The notes beneath the pieces are model-generated. The model did no database searches. It had not been told where the DNA came from and saw nothing but the letters and a program-made list of their open reading frames with translations. The translations under genes and the position numbers were made by a program. 64,000 bases of DNA, taken from the NCBI RefSeq assembly GCF_000429405.1, contig NZ_AUBU01000002.1, forward strand, positions 372,001 to 436,000, read 5' to 3'. The DNA comes from Algoriphagus marincola DSM 16067. Its GTDB lineage: Bacteria > Bacteroidota > Bacteroidia > Cytophagales > Cyclobacteriaceae. Positions within the stretch are counted from its first letter, which is position 1. Every line of letters begins with the position of its first letter. Below are positions 9,015-16,875 of the stretch, piece after piece.

Positions 9015-9451
9015 TTGATCGATAATTTCAAATTAGAGGGAATCTCAATACTTCCTGCCGGAATAGCTGCAATTGCACCTGGGTTGTTTTCAACATATTC
9101 TACAATGTCCTTAGCCGACTGTAGAAATACAGGGGGGCTGGACCTTCCCTGAAATACTAGGGCAAGCCAAAACTTTTGCATTCCAGATACGCTTGTGTTG
9201 TAAAGATTCTTAGCCACATCAGATGCAAGGCTAGAGTTTTTAGCAGGTAGAACAATGATTACTTTTTGATTACTATCCCAAAGTGACCTCCCATTTTTGA
9301 AAGTTTTCAATATTTCAGATTGGGGTAATTCAGTCACATCATTTACATTGATTATAAAATCCAATTCACCTATGTCGGCTTTCTGTGCATAGCTGAGATG
9401 GGCTGCCAATAGCCCCAAAACAATAAGATACCAGGTTTTCATAGTCCTCAT
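9011..9451 (-). CDS. Small PstS-like periplasmic substrate-binding-type protein
   Basis: The 146-residue protein has an N-terminal signal peptide (MKTWYLIVLGLLAAHLSYAQ). It then resembles half of a periplasmic phosphate-binding protein fold, with a DVTELPQSEILKTF-like strand and a VENNPGAIAAIPAGS segment typical of PstS-like proteins. At this length it cannot be a full two-lobe binding protein. No ABC transporter genes are adjacent. It lies 3 nt after the porin-like gene and overlaps the kinase gene by 4 nt. A likely role is as a ligand-sensing partner of the kinase rather than an uptake component, which is an inference from context. An alternative start 9 nt downstream gives MKTWYL and is equally plausible. 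Confidence 0.7.
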   Translation of the reverse strand: MRTMKTWYLIVLGLLAAHLSYAQKADIGELDFIINVNDVTELPQSEILKTFKNGRSLWDSNQKVIIVLPAKNSSLASDVAKNLYNTSVSGMQKFWLALVFQGRSSPPVFLQSAKDIVEYVENNPGAIAAIPAGSIEIPSNLKLSIK

Positions 9452-9454
9452 TGA

Positions 9455-10606
9455 TTAAAATCCATATGCGACTTGAATCCTTAAAAATGGTCCTCCGTAG
9501 GATATGGGATGGTTCTGATGAAAAGCGTGTTTGAATTCCCATTCTTTTTCCAATTGGATTTTTACGTTTAATAAATAGTCAAAAGAATAACGATAACCAA
9601 GAGCGATCTTAAGCCTTTCAGCAGGGTAAGCATGTACATCATTATCTGCCACATGAATGTAATCTCCTAATATATAAGGGGTGCTTTTTTCAGTCACATT
9701 TAGCCCGGCATAGACAAACTGGTAGAAATTATTGGCTCGTCCTGTAGTATCAGTAGTGGAAACATTATAGCCTGACTCATTAAGGATCTCAAAATTGTCC
9801 TTGAAGTAGGCAAAAGAAAAACTCGTCAACCGGAATTTTACAGGTCCTTCATATCGCTGATCCAATGGTACTGATGTAGCGGTGCTATGGCCACTATGCA
9901 CTCCTGGAGTGTTATCGTGTAAATTGTCCCAATAATAGGATGCACCGATACGCATTCCATCTCTTGGTTTAATATGAAATGCGGCAGAAACAGCAGGGAC
10001 TACAGAATCATGATAAATATCTGTCGAACTGATACCATTGCCTATCATCACATCATATCCGAAATTGAGTCTACCTAAATTTTGACCTTGAAATTGAAGT
10101 CCTAAAGTATGAAGGGGAATGAAGTATGAAAAGGCAAGAGGACGATCAATGACAGGGAAAAATACCCGACCATGATGATAAGAGTCATTCCAATAATTTA
10201 AGGGAGTATGGACTTTTCCAACTATCACCGAATGGTTGTTGGTATAGTTGTATTTTACAAGAGACCTCTCAATGCTCGGTAGGTAGTTTGTTGCTGAATT
10301 AGAATTAAATCGAACAACATACTCTCCAATGAAAGTAATCTTGTCTGAAATAGTAGCATTTACGAAAAAGTCATGCTCACCAATTGCAAAAGAAGCACGT
10401 CTACCATCTTCATCACGATCAAAATAGAACTCAAGGTGACCAAATCCATTAAACTGAGTCTGCTTCGTCTGGCCAAATACACAATTTGAAAAAAGAAAAA
10501 ATACTATTAAACAGGATAGGATAAATGTGGTATTTGCTGCCTTCTTATTTAATCTATTGCTAATTTTTACTTTATGTTCACACGGTGATTTATAGAATCC
10601 TTTCAT
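9455..10606 (-). CDS. Porin-like outer-membrane beta-barrel protein
   Basis: The 383-residue protein has a long positively charged N-terminus followed by a hydrophobic signal segment (TTFILSCLIVFFLFSNCVFGQ, about 26-46). The rest alternates aromatic and polar residues as in transmembrane beta strands and ends in the aromatic YGF. Phrases such as FGHLEFYFDRDED, VGKVHTPLNYWND and LGLQFQGQNLG fit bacterial porin-like proteins with a short periplasmic start. It is the first gene of the operon with the PstS-like protein, kinase and regulator, so its abundance or substrate may be tied to that sensory pathway. The substrate cannot be told from sequence. Confidence 0.75.
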   Translation of the reverse strand: MKGFYKSPCEHKVKISNRLNKKAANTTFILSCLIVFFLFSNCVFGQTKQTQFNGFGHLEFYFDRDEDGRRASFAIGEHDFFVNATISDKITFIGEYVVRFNSNSATNYLPSIERSLVKYNYTNNHSVIVGKVHTPLNYWNDSYHHGRVFFPVIDRPLAFSYFIPLHTLGLQFQGQNLGRLNFGYDVMIGNGISSTDIYHDSVVPAVSAAFHIKPRDGMRIGASYYWDNLHDNTPGVHSGHSTATSVPLDQRYEGPVKFRLTSFSFAYFKDNFEILNESGYNVSTTDTTGRANNFYQFVYAGLNVTEKSTPYILGDYIHVADNDVHAYPAERLKIALGYRYSFDYLLNVKIQLEKEWEFKHAFHQNHPISYGGPFLRIQVAYGF

Positions 10607-10848
10607 GTTGTTTTACAATTTTGGATATCACAGGATTGAATAAATGATAATTTTACTTGGTTAATTCTAGTATTTGATTCTTGGAAAAATCAAATAATCT
10701 GCTAAAATAAATACAATTTTCTTTAAAAAGTTAAATTTTAATAAAAAAATGAAATTGCTTCAACAGGTGCTAAATAGAACGGAATCAGCCGGTTGAGAAA
10801 AACTTTTAGAATTGTAAAATCTTCATTTCAAGAAACAAAAAGCTATAA

Positions 10849-10884
10849 AAATAAAAACCCTGTAAGTCTATTTCTTACAGGGTT
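10849..10884 (-). terminator. Rho-independent terminator of tmRNA
   Basis: An 11-bp perfect stem (aaccctgtaag at 10856-10866 with cttacagggtt at 10874-10884) is followed on the minus strand by TTTTATTTTT-like sequence. It lies about 15 nt past the mature tmRNA 3' end. Confidence 0.88.
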
Positions 10885-10899
10885 AATTTTGTCCAGTTG

Positions 10900-11299
10900 T
10901 GGAGCTGGCGAGATTCGAACTCGCGTCCAGATAAGGAAACACCGTACCGTCTACATGCTTAGTCACCGATTGGCTTTTCGACTAGACTATGCTGGGTGAC
11001 ACACCTGAGTCTAGCTTAGCGACTGAGTCTTAAGCTTGCTTAATCGCATCGCAAGCAGCAGTCTGACCTGATCGACACCTCAACTCCACCCGGATCAGAC
11101 CACAGGTGGTGAGATGTGGCCGGGGAATTACTGTTTGCAACTCAACCCTTTAAGCGATCTATCCTAGTAGGTTAGATTAGGCAGCCATGGCGTAAGAAGT
11201 TTCGCCATTTATGGTTCGTATGAATCTTTCAAGGCCGTACATACTCCAGCCTGCATGCGAGCCCGATCTTTACACTTACTGTCAATACCGGTCAGCCCC
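10900..11299 (-). ncRNA. ssrA: tmRNA (transfer-messenger RNA)
   Basis: On the minus strand the RNA begins GGGGCTGACCGGTATTGACA at 11299. It ends with a tRNA-like half (GACGCGAGTTCGAATCTCGC, then CAGCTCC and discriminator A at 10900). The 7-bp acceptor stem GGGGCUG/CAGCUCC pairs fully with one G-U. CCA is not encoded. The T arm is clear and pseudoknot-forming repeats fill the middle. The internal tag frame encodes GETSYAMAA. tmRNA with SmpB rescues ribosomes stalled on broken mRNAs and marks the peptide for proteolysis. Length (400 nt) is normal for the phylum. It has its own promoter and terminator. Confidence 0.96.
11177..11206 (-). other. tmRNA proteolysis tag reading frame (GETSYAMAA, stop TAA)
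   Basis: Minus-strand codons GGC GAA ACT TCT TAC GCC ATG GCT GCC TAA encode Gly-Glu-Thr-Ser-Tyr-Ala-Met-Ala-Ala. This matches the Bacteroidota tag pattern G-E-x-x-Y-A-x-A-A. The C-terminal Ala-Ala is the protease recognition end. The resume codon is assigned by analogy, since the exact resume point cannot be read from sequence alone. Confidence 0.88.
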
Positions 11300-11312
11300 A
11301 TTTTTATTCAGA

Positions 11313-11343
11313 CAAAGGTAAGGCAAATTTGGTTCCACTCAAG
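11313..11343 (-). promoter_or_regulatory. Bacteroidota-type promoter of ssrA
   Basis: On the minus strand CTTG (11340-11343) is followed after 19 nt by TACCTTTG (11320-11313), an exact TAnnTTTG -7 box. The mature tmRNA 5' end is 13 nt further on, so only a few leader bases need removal. Confidence 0.8.
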
Positions 11344-11457
11344 GAGCAATTTGCAATAGGAGGCAAAATGGTTTTGGGTTTTGGGTTTTCGGTTCTGAGT
11401 TCATTTAGGTTCGAAGTCCCGCTTGAAGTTTCAATATTGCTTGCAGCCACCAAAGTC

Positions 11458-11527
11458 ACTTTCTAACCTTCCAACCATTACACTTTCCAACCTTCCAACT
11501 TTTACACTTTTCAACCAATCTTTCAAT
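11458..11527. repeat. Degenerate 24-bp tandem repeat, about 2.5 to 3 units
   Basis: Units start with ACTTT at 11458, 11482 and 11506. The first two units (11458-11481 and 11482-11505) are close copies built on TTCCAACC, and the third is more divergent. The repeat is strongly pyrimidine-rich on the plus strand and non-coding. Confidence 0.6.
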
Positions 11528-11685
11528 TTTTTAATCAACCTTAAGATAGCTTCGTCGCTTCACTAGTAAATAGATTGTTTTTGATTTTAAGTAGAGCTCC
11601 TCGCTATGACGGTTAATTTTTAATTTTTCAATTTTCAAATCTTCCAATTCCTCCCCAATCAAAGAGATTTTTATATCTTGCAGCG

Positions 11686-12831
11686 ATGGAAAATTTCGTT
11701 GTTTCGGCAAGAAAATATAGACCGGCAAACTTCAAAAGTGTCGTAGGGCAGCAGCACATTACTACCACACTTCAGAATGCGATCAAAAACAATCACTTAG
11801 CTCAAGCTTTTCTTTTTTGTGGGCCTCGGGGAGTAGGAAAAACTACCTGTGCGCGAATCCTTGCCAAAACCATCAACTGCGAAAACCGAGGTGAAGATCA
11901 GGAAGCCTGTGGTACATGCGAGTCCTGCCTTTCTTTCCAAAACAATGCTTCATTCAATATCTACGAGCTAGATGCTGCGTCCAACAACTCGGTCGATGAT
12001 ATCCGAAACCTGGTTGATCAGGTTCGTTATGCCCCTCAAAAAGGCCAGTACAAGGTCTATATCATTGATGAGGTTCACATGCTTTCCAATCAAGCCTTCA
12101 ATGCTTTCTTGAAGACCTTGGAAGAGCCACCGAAGTATGCGATTTTCATTCTTGCGACTACAGAAAAGCATAAGATTATACCTACTATCCTTTCCCGATG
12201 TCAGATTTTTGATTTCAACCGAATTCAGATCAAGCACATTGCGGAACATTTGCAATACATCGCCAAAGAGGAGAGTGTAGATTATGAGGATGAGGCTTTG
12301 CGACTGATTGCTGCTAAAGCAGATGGAGCACTTCGGGATGCACTTTCGATTTTTGACTTGATTGTTACCTATTCCGCGGGGAAGAAAGTCACCTATCAAG
12401 AGACCATCGCTAATCTCCACATTTTGGACTATGACTATTATTTCAAAGTGGTAGAGGCGCTTCTCGCTGGAAATATTGCAGACACTTTGTTGATCTTTGA
12501 CGAAATCCTCAAAAAGGGGTTCGATGGGCATAATTTTGTCGTGGGACTGGCGGAGCATTTCAGAGATTTGTTGGTGGTACAGGATTCGGCTACGGTGAAT
12601 CTACTGGAAGTGTCCGATGAGGTGAAAGCCAACTATATTGAGCAGTCCAAAGCGAGTAGTCAGTCATTTCTTTTGAGTGCGCTATCCATCGCCAATCAAT
12701 GCGATATTCATTACAAGAGCAGTAAAAATCAGCGCTTGCATGTGGAATTGGCTTTGATGAAAATGGCCAAAATTCCGGCAGCTTTAAACCTTGCAGCGCT
12801 TGCTGTGGAGGATTCAAAAAAAAAAGCTTAG
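11686..12831 (+). CDS. dnaX: DNA polymerase III subunit gamma (unshifted short product of dnaX)
   Basis: Reading without a shift ends with EDSKKKA and TAG at 12829-12831, giving 381 residues. These comprise the AAA+ ATPase domain, the lid and the collar region only. That is the layout of the gamma subunit in bacteria that make both forms. Gamma keeps clamp-loading activity but lacks the tau contacts with polymerase and helicase. The ratio of the two forms would depend on slip efficiency. Confidence 0.8.
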   Translation: MENFVVSARKYRPANFKSVVGQQHITTTLQNAIKNNHLAQAFLFCGPRGVGKTTCARILAKTINCENRGEDQEACGTCESCLSFQNNASFNIYELDAASNNSVDDIRNLVDQVRYAPQKGQYKVYIIDEVHMLSNQAFNAFLKTLEEPPKYAIFILATTEKHKIIPTILSRCQIFDFNRIQIKHIAEHLQYIAKEESVDYEDEALRLIAAKADGALRDALSIFDLIVTYSAGKKVTYQETIANLHILDYDYYFKVVEALLAGNIADTLLIFDEILKKGFDGHNFVVGLAEHFRDLLVVQDSATVNLLEVSDEVKANYIEQSKASSQSFLLSALSIANQCDIHYKSSKNQRLHVELALMKMAKIPAALNLAALAVEDSKKKA

Positions 12832-13406
12832 CTCCCAAAGCTGAGACCACGAACGGAACTCCAAAACCTGAAGTAGCCGAAGTCCATTCCAAAAAGACTC
12901 CTGTCCAAAAGACTATCTCGGTTCCCACGAATTTTTCTCAGGCAAAAACTTTTTTAAAGAAAGAGGTAAAGCCGGAAGTAAAGGAGCCATCCCAAGAGGA
13001 GAAGATGCCAATAGAATTGATTCCTACCACTTCTGTAGGAGTTTTTAAGCAGGAAATGCTAGATCAATATTTGCCTGAGGTGATTGAACTTTGGAAGTCT
13101 GAAAAGCGGAACCTGGAGTTGGCCATCCTACAGCAAGTTAAAAAAGTGGAGGAGGGAACCATTTTCATTGAAGTCATGGGCCATGTTCAGGAAGAGATTG
13201 CTGAAAAAATGAAGCCTGATTTGATTGGGATCTTCCGTAAAAAAAGTGGGGCTGGAAAAATCGCCATCCAATTGGATGTCAAGGAAGAAGATGATGCTGG
13301 TTCACCCAAGCTTTACACCGATCAGGATAAATTTAAGCATCTGCTCAAAAAGCATCCGGCCTTATTGGAGTTTTCGAAGAAGTTTGACCTAGACCCGGAC
13401 TTCTAA
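11686..13406 (+). CDS. dnaX: DNA polymerase III subunit tau (full-length, via -1 frameshift at A10)
   Basis: The tau form of the clamp-loader ATPase needs a -1 shift on the A10 run at 12816-12825. The frame after the shift is open without stop through SLAPKAETTNG to the end at 13406, giving about 573 residues. It adds a Lys/Pro/Glu-rich linker and a C-terminal domain (IELIPTTSVGVFKQEMLDQY onward) expected to bind the polymerase core. The N-terminal AAA+ part has Walker A GPRGVGKT at 46-53, zinc Cys at 65, 75, 78 and 81, and DEVH at 128-131. The stop codon overlaps the convergent DUF3078 gene by 4 nt. A sequencing error in the A-run is the main alternative explanation, but the hairpin and site layout argue for true recoding or transcriptional slippage. 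Confidence 0.85.
12807..12845 (+). promoter_or_regulatory. dnaX recoding signal: GGAGGA, A10 slippery run, adjacent hairpin
   Basis: GGAGGA at 12807-12812 lies 3 nt before ten A residues (12816-12825). One G follows, then a 7-bp hairpin (CTTAGCT at 12827-12833, loop CCCAA, AGCTGAG at 12839-12845, one G-U pair). The gamma stop codon TAG lies inside the left arm of the stem. This is the known arrangement of dnaX recoding sites (internal SD-like element, A-rich slippery site, stimulatory stem-loop). An A10 run also permits RNA polymerase slippage, as described for Thermus dnaX. Confidence 0.8.
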
Positions 13407-14395
13407 AAGTCCAGCGATATGCCAAAGTTGACGAGATTCTGTAGCTGAACAGCTTGTTTTGCTGGGCCGTCATCTTGCTTGATAAACACCTCCTCATCAT
13501 ATATCAAAGTCGTCTCTATTCGGGTGGAGATGTATTTGTTTACCTTCATTCGAATGATGGAGTTGAAGTTTACAACCATATTTCCGAATCGCTCATAATT
13601 TGAGAAGAGATTTAGATCAGCACGCCAGGTCACATTTTCCATCAGCTGGAAGTCTGCGATCGAAGTAGCCAAAGACATCCCGGCTTCAGCTCGGACATTC
13701 TCTCCCGGGGTTACACCAAAAGCTCCGGCATTACTCAAAGAGTCATTCAGGACGATGGTAAAACGGCCTGTGAAAGGGGAGAGGATGATTGATAATTTCC
13801 CTTTTTTCTCATAAGTTTTCCTGTAGTTGAGACCCGTGGATGACTGCACATAGCCTGGGGACAATAGATCGGATATTTTAGTACGGGTATCCGACTCACT
13901 TCCCGAAGGGCGGGCATATTTAAATCCTTCCAAAAGTTGGGTACGAGCTTCCAACTGCGTGGAAAGGTAGAATGTCTCCGAGAGTTCTCTACCGTAATTA
14001 CTCACAAAAAGAAAATTGTCATTGGTTTTTCTGGTAGGGAAAACCCGATCATTCTGCCTACTAAAACCCAGATTGACGGTAAGCTGCGTGTCCCATACCT
14101 TTTTGTCTTTTTTGTAATTGGCAAAAAGTGAAACTCCGGTATTCAGTGCAAAGGAGGAGGCTCCACCCGCAGCCCAATTACTCAAGGTTACCTGTACAAT
14201 ATTGAGGTTGTAATTCCCACCTGTCTTCCAGAAAATCTCTTTTTTTGGTTCTTCTACAATCAAGGAATCCCCAATCATGAGCAGGGTATCCCCGGCTATC
14301 AAAACCGTATCCGGGATAATCTGCTGGTCTTGGGCAAGAAGCTTTCCCCCAAGCCCAATGAAAATAAGGCTTAAAAGTAGAAGAAATCGTTTCAT
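13403..14395 (-). CDS. DUF3078 outer-membrane beta-barrel protein
   Basis: The 330-residue protein has a signal peptide (MKRFLLLLSLIFIGLGGKLLAQ). A short acidic/valine-rich segment leads to FWKTGGNYNLNIVQVTLSNWAAGGASS, the characteristic start of the DUF3078 family of Bacteroidota. Alternating strands with aromatic girdle residues follow, such as NDNFLFVSNYGRELSETFYLSTQLEARTQL and a terminal FGISLDF. This fits an integral outer-membrane barrel. Function of the family is unknown. It lies convergent to dnaX with overlapping stop codons and 20 nt downstream of the LysM transglycosylase gene on the same strand, so the two may be co-transcribed. Confidence 0.85.
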   Translation of the reverse strand: MKRFLLLLSLIFIGLGGKLLAQDQQIIPDTVLIAGDTLLMIGDSLIVEEPKKEIFWKTGGNYNLNIVQVTLSNWAAGGASSFALNTGVSLFANYKKDKKVWDTQLTVNLGFSRQNDRVFPTRKTNDNFLFVSNYGRELSETFYLSTQLEARTQLLEGFKYARPSGSESDTRTKISDLLSPGYVQSSTGLNYRKTYEKKGKLSIILSPFTGRFTIVLNDSLSNAGAFGVTPGENVRAEAGMSLATSIADFQLMENVTWRADLNLFSNYERFGNMVVNFNSIIRMKVNKYISTRIETTLIYDEEVFIKQDDGPAKQAVQLQNLVNFGISLDF

Positions 14396-14415
14396 GGGAT
14401 TAAAACAGACGCGTT

Positions 14416-15996
14416 TCAGGGCTTGAAGATAGTTAATTTCTGCCCCACGCTAATGATATTTTGACTTCCGATTCGATTCCAGGATTTGAGCTGATCTACA
14501 GTCACACCATATTTTTTGGATATCGCGTACAATGTTTCTCCGGGAGAAACAGTATGCGTTAAACTAGCTGAGTTCGTAGCCTTCTGGTTGGAAGAGGCTG
14601 ATGTTACCGGGTTCGGCTTCGGCTGGCTGACAATTTGCTCGTTTTTGGCAATCACTGTTTTAGAAGTATTTGAAATCTGTACCAATGGGATGTCCTCACC
14701 CCGCTTGCGGTGTTCTTGGAGGTTCAATACCATTCCAGCTTTCAAATCCTGATCCCTTCGGATACGGTTTTTAGCTTTCAAGGATGAAAGTTTGATTCCA
14801 TACTTTTGCGAGATGCTCCAAAGTGTCTCACCGGGCTGTACGATATGAGTCGCTACCTCAGCTTTGGCTTTTTTCTTTTCGGTGTAATAATATTCACCTG
14901 CTTCTACTCGCTCTCCTGGCTCCAGGTCATTCCATCGACGGAATCGCTTCTCTTTGATGCCGATCTTTTCAGCAAAAGTATCCTGTGTGGTGGTAGATGC
15001 CGCCTGAACACCATCTAGATTGTTGACAGTGATTTGGTCCGGTTGGGATGCTTTGGTAGTATTACCTGCAATGCGCGGATAGGAGTTAGCTGTGCTGTAT
15101 TTGGGGCTTGACTTGCCTGCATTACTACTTTTTGCTGGATTTTTAGGCTCGATTCCCGTTTCAAACTCAACTTGATCATCAGTCACAAAAACCAAGTAGT
15201 AGGGGCCACCGGTAGGAATTTTTCCGTTGGAAGTCCATTTATTCATTTCCTTCAAATGCTCCTCACTGACCTTGTACTTTTTAGCCAAGGCATCCAAACT
15301 TGTAGGGCCATTTACCTTCACCTCTGCAAGTCGAAGCGAATTGGTATTACTCGTAAGTTGGAAAACCTGTTCCCCAAAGGCGACTTTATGTGCCAGGAAT
15401 TTCTTGAAATACCAGTGCGAATTTCGATCCACATCAACTATGCGTTTACCCCGATAGCGGTCACCGAAATAAGCTTTGGCCCCACCTGCACCCATTTGAT
15501 AGGCGATCAGGGATACCATCCAATTGTCAAAAGTGCGATTGTGTCCTCTTAAGTACAAAGCCGCTCCGCGAGAGGAGTTGACGATATTTTTCCTTTCATC
15601 TACCTGTCTATCTACCCGAATAGATACTTCCTCAGCCGTCCCTTGTTTGAATTGCCAAAATCCAACTGCATTGGATGTAGAGACAGCATCTGCAATCAAT
15701 CCACTTTCCTGAATGACTAAATATTTGAGGTCTTCAGGCACACCAGCTGCCCGAAACTCCCGCTCTATAATGGGACGATATAAATTGAATCGATCCATTT
15801 TTACCTGAAAGTGCTTGGGACTGCGATGAAGTGCATCCACATCGAGTTGAATTTCCCTTCTTGCTTGAGGGTTTATCCGAAGAATAAGATCGGCAAATTC
15901 CATCTCAGCAGGAACCTGCGGGATTTGAGCGAAAAGACTCGAAAAAAGGCTTATAAAAAGGATTTTGGTAAAAATGATGCGAGAAATCAGCTTCAT
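14416..15996 (-). CDS. Lytic transglycosylase with LysM repeats (MltD-like)
   Basis: The 526-residue secreted protein has a signal peptide (residues 1-23). Its SLT domain (about 85-205) carries the catalytic Glu in YLVIQESGL and the family motif AVGFWQFKQGTAEE. A divergent LysM-like region lies around 225-275. Two clear LysM modules lie near 385-430 (HIVQPGETLWSISQKYGIKL) and 478-523 (HTVSPGETLYAISKKYGVTV), separated by Ser/Thr/Pro/Lys-rich linkers. Such enzymes cleave the glycan strands of peptidoglycan and LysM holds them on the wall. It precedes the DUF3078 barrel gene by 20 nt. Length and module order match the MltD-like proteins common in Bacteroidota. Confidence 0.92.
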   Translation of the reverse strand: MKLISRIIFTKILFISLFSSLFAQIPQVPAEMEFADLILRINPQARREIQLDVDALHRSPKHFQVKMDRFNLYRPIIEREFRAAGVPEDLKYLVIQESGLIADAVSTSNAVGFWQFKQGTAEEVSIRVDRQVDERKNIVNSSRGAALYLRGHNRTFDNWMVSLIAYQMGAGGAKAYFGDRYRGKRIVDVDRNSHWYFKKFLAHKVAFGEQVFQLTSNTNSLRLAEVKVNGPTSLDALAKKYKVSEEHLKEMNKWTSNGKIPTGGPYYLVFVTDDQVEFETGIEPKNPAKSSNAGKSSPKYSTANSYPRIAGNTTKASQPDQITVNNLDGVQAASTTTQDTFAEKIGIKEKRFRRWNDLEPGERVEAGEYYYTEKKKAKAEVATHIVQPGETLWSISQKYGIKLSSLKAKNRIRRDQDLKAGMVLNLQEHRKRGEDIPLVQISNTSKTVIAKNEQIVSQPKPNPVTSASSNQKATNSASLTHTVSPGETLYAISKKYGVTVDQLKSWNRIGSQNIISVGQKLTIFKP

Positions 15997-16090
15997 GGGG
16001 ACAGTAAAGATTTTTCTTTCTGACCTTCTGCAAAAATGATTCCTAAAATTTCCTTAACCCGGACTATGTATTAGAATCTGTAGTGAGAGA

Positions 16091-16190
16091 TCAAACCGCA
16101 ATAAAATCAAGCATTTAGTGAATGAGGCATAGCACCGCTACGGTGATTGAGCTAAATGCAGCAAAGCGGATTGATTTTGAAGCGGTTTGG
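16091..16190. repeat. 100-bp intergenic inverted-repeat element (REP/MITE-like)
   Basis: The left arm (16091-16118, beginning TCAAACCGCAATAAAATCAA and ending GCATTTAG) is mirrored on the right. CTAAATGC (16152-16159) and TTGATTTTGAAGCGGTTTG (16171-16189) form the right arm, with an 11-nt interruption. A small inner palindrome CACCG-CTA-CGGTG lies at 16133-16145. It is non-coding and lies between the transglycosylase start and the O-methyltransferase stop. It could be a REP/BIME-type repeat, a MITE remnant or a structured RNA. Confidence 0.6.
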
Positions 16191-16224
16191 ACTCGTAATA
16201 AGAAGTCTAATGCATATTTCGGGT

Positions 16225-16875
16225 TTAAAGCTTTCTGGCAAGCATCAATCCATCTCGAATGGGCAAAAGACTATTTTCGACTCGTGGGTCTTCTTGTACA
16301 AATCGGTTGAATTCCAGCAGGGCAGCTGTATCCTTATCGAGTTTTTTTCTGCCTTTTGGAAGGACTTTTCCCGACCAAAGTACATTGTCAGCGAGGATGA
16401 CGCCACCTTTCGAAACCCGATCTATCACGAGCTGGTAATAGGGCAGGTAATTCTCCTTGTCGGCATCTATAAATACAAAATCAAAATCACCTTCAATAGT
16501 AGGAATCAAGTCAAGCGCATTCCCAAGTCGATAGTCAATTTGGGCAATCAACCCACTTTCTTCAAAAAAGCCTCTGACCATTTTCTCCAATTCGTCATTG
16601 ATATCCAAAGTAATGAGTTTGCCTTCCTTGGATAGACCTCTTGCCATGCAAATAGCCGAATAACCGGTATAAGTACCGATTTCCAAAATAGTCTTCGGTT
16701 GATGCATTTTGACCATCAACTCTAGAAATTTACCCTGAAGTTGACCTGAAAGCATCCGAGGCATCAGTACCTTGGCCTGCGTTTCCCGGGTGATTTTTTT
16801 CAAAAGCGCATCTTCTTCGCTTGTATGGGCTTCACAATAGTCTAGGAGTTCCGAATCGATGAATTCCATGATCAA
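16225..16875 (-). CDS. SAM-dependent O-methyltransferase (caffeoyl-CoA OMT-like family)
   Basis: The 216-residue protein has motif I KTILEIGTYTGYSAICMARGL, the SAM-binding acidic strand LITLDIND, and FDFVFIDADKENYLPYYQL, the metal-binding Asp region of class I O-methyltransferases. GGVILADNVLWSGKV supplies the second metal ligand segment. The family methylates catechol-like hydroxyls. The natural substrate in Bacteroidota is not known. No signal peptide is seen. It overlaps the M16 peptidase gene by 4 nt and is translated after it in an operon. A second Met two codons in is an equally possible start. Confidence 0.9.
   Translation of the reverse strand: MIMEFIDSELLDYCEAHTSEEDALLKKITRETQAKVLMPRMLSGQLQGKFLELMVKMHQPKTILEIGTYTGYSAICMARGLSKEGKLITLDINDELEKMVRGFFEESGLIAQIDYRLGNALDLIPTIEGDFDFVFIDADKENYLPYYQLVIDRVSKGGVILADNVLWSGKVLPKGRKKLDKDTAALLEFNRFVQEDPRVENSLLPIRDGLMLARKL

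Larger units (their letters stand above)
11300..11685. other. Gene-free stretch between tmRNA and dnaX
   Basis: The stretch holds the tmRNA promoter, a short GTTTTGG repeat (11371-11391) and a pyrimidine-rich degenerate 24-bp repeat (11458-11527). The rest is AT-rich leader towards dnaX. A 65-codon minus-strand frame across 11531-11728 runs into the start of dnaX, has low-complexity composition and is not taken as a gene. Confidence 0.7.

Noticed and set aside
11458-11527. Possible CRISPR-like repeats
   Set aside because: Units are degenerate and directly adjacent with no spacers; it is a simple tandem repeat.
11531-11728. Minus-strand 65-codon ORF upstream of dnaX
   Set aside because: Low-complexity, overlaps the dnaX start antisense and shows no protein features.
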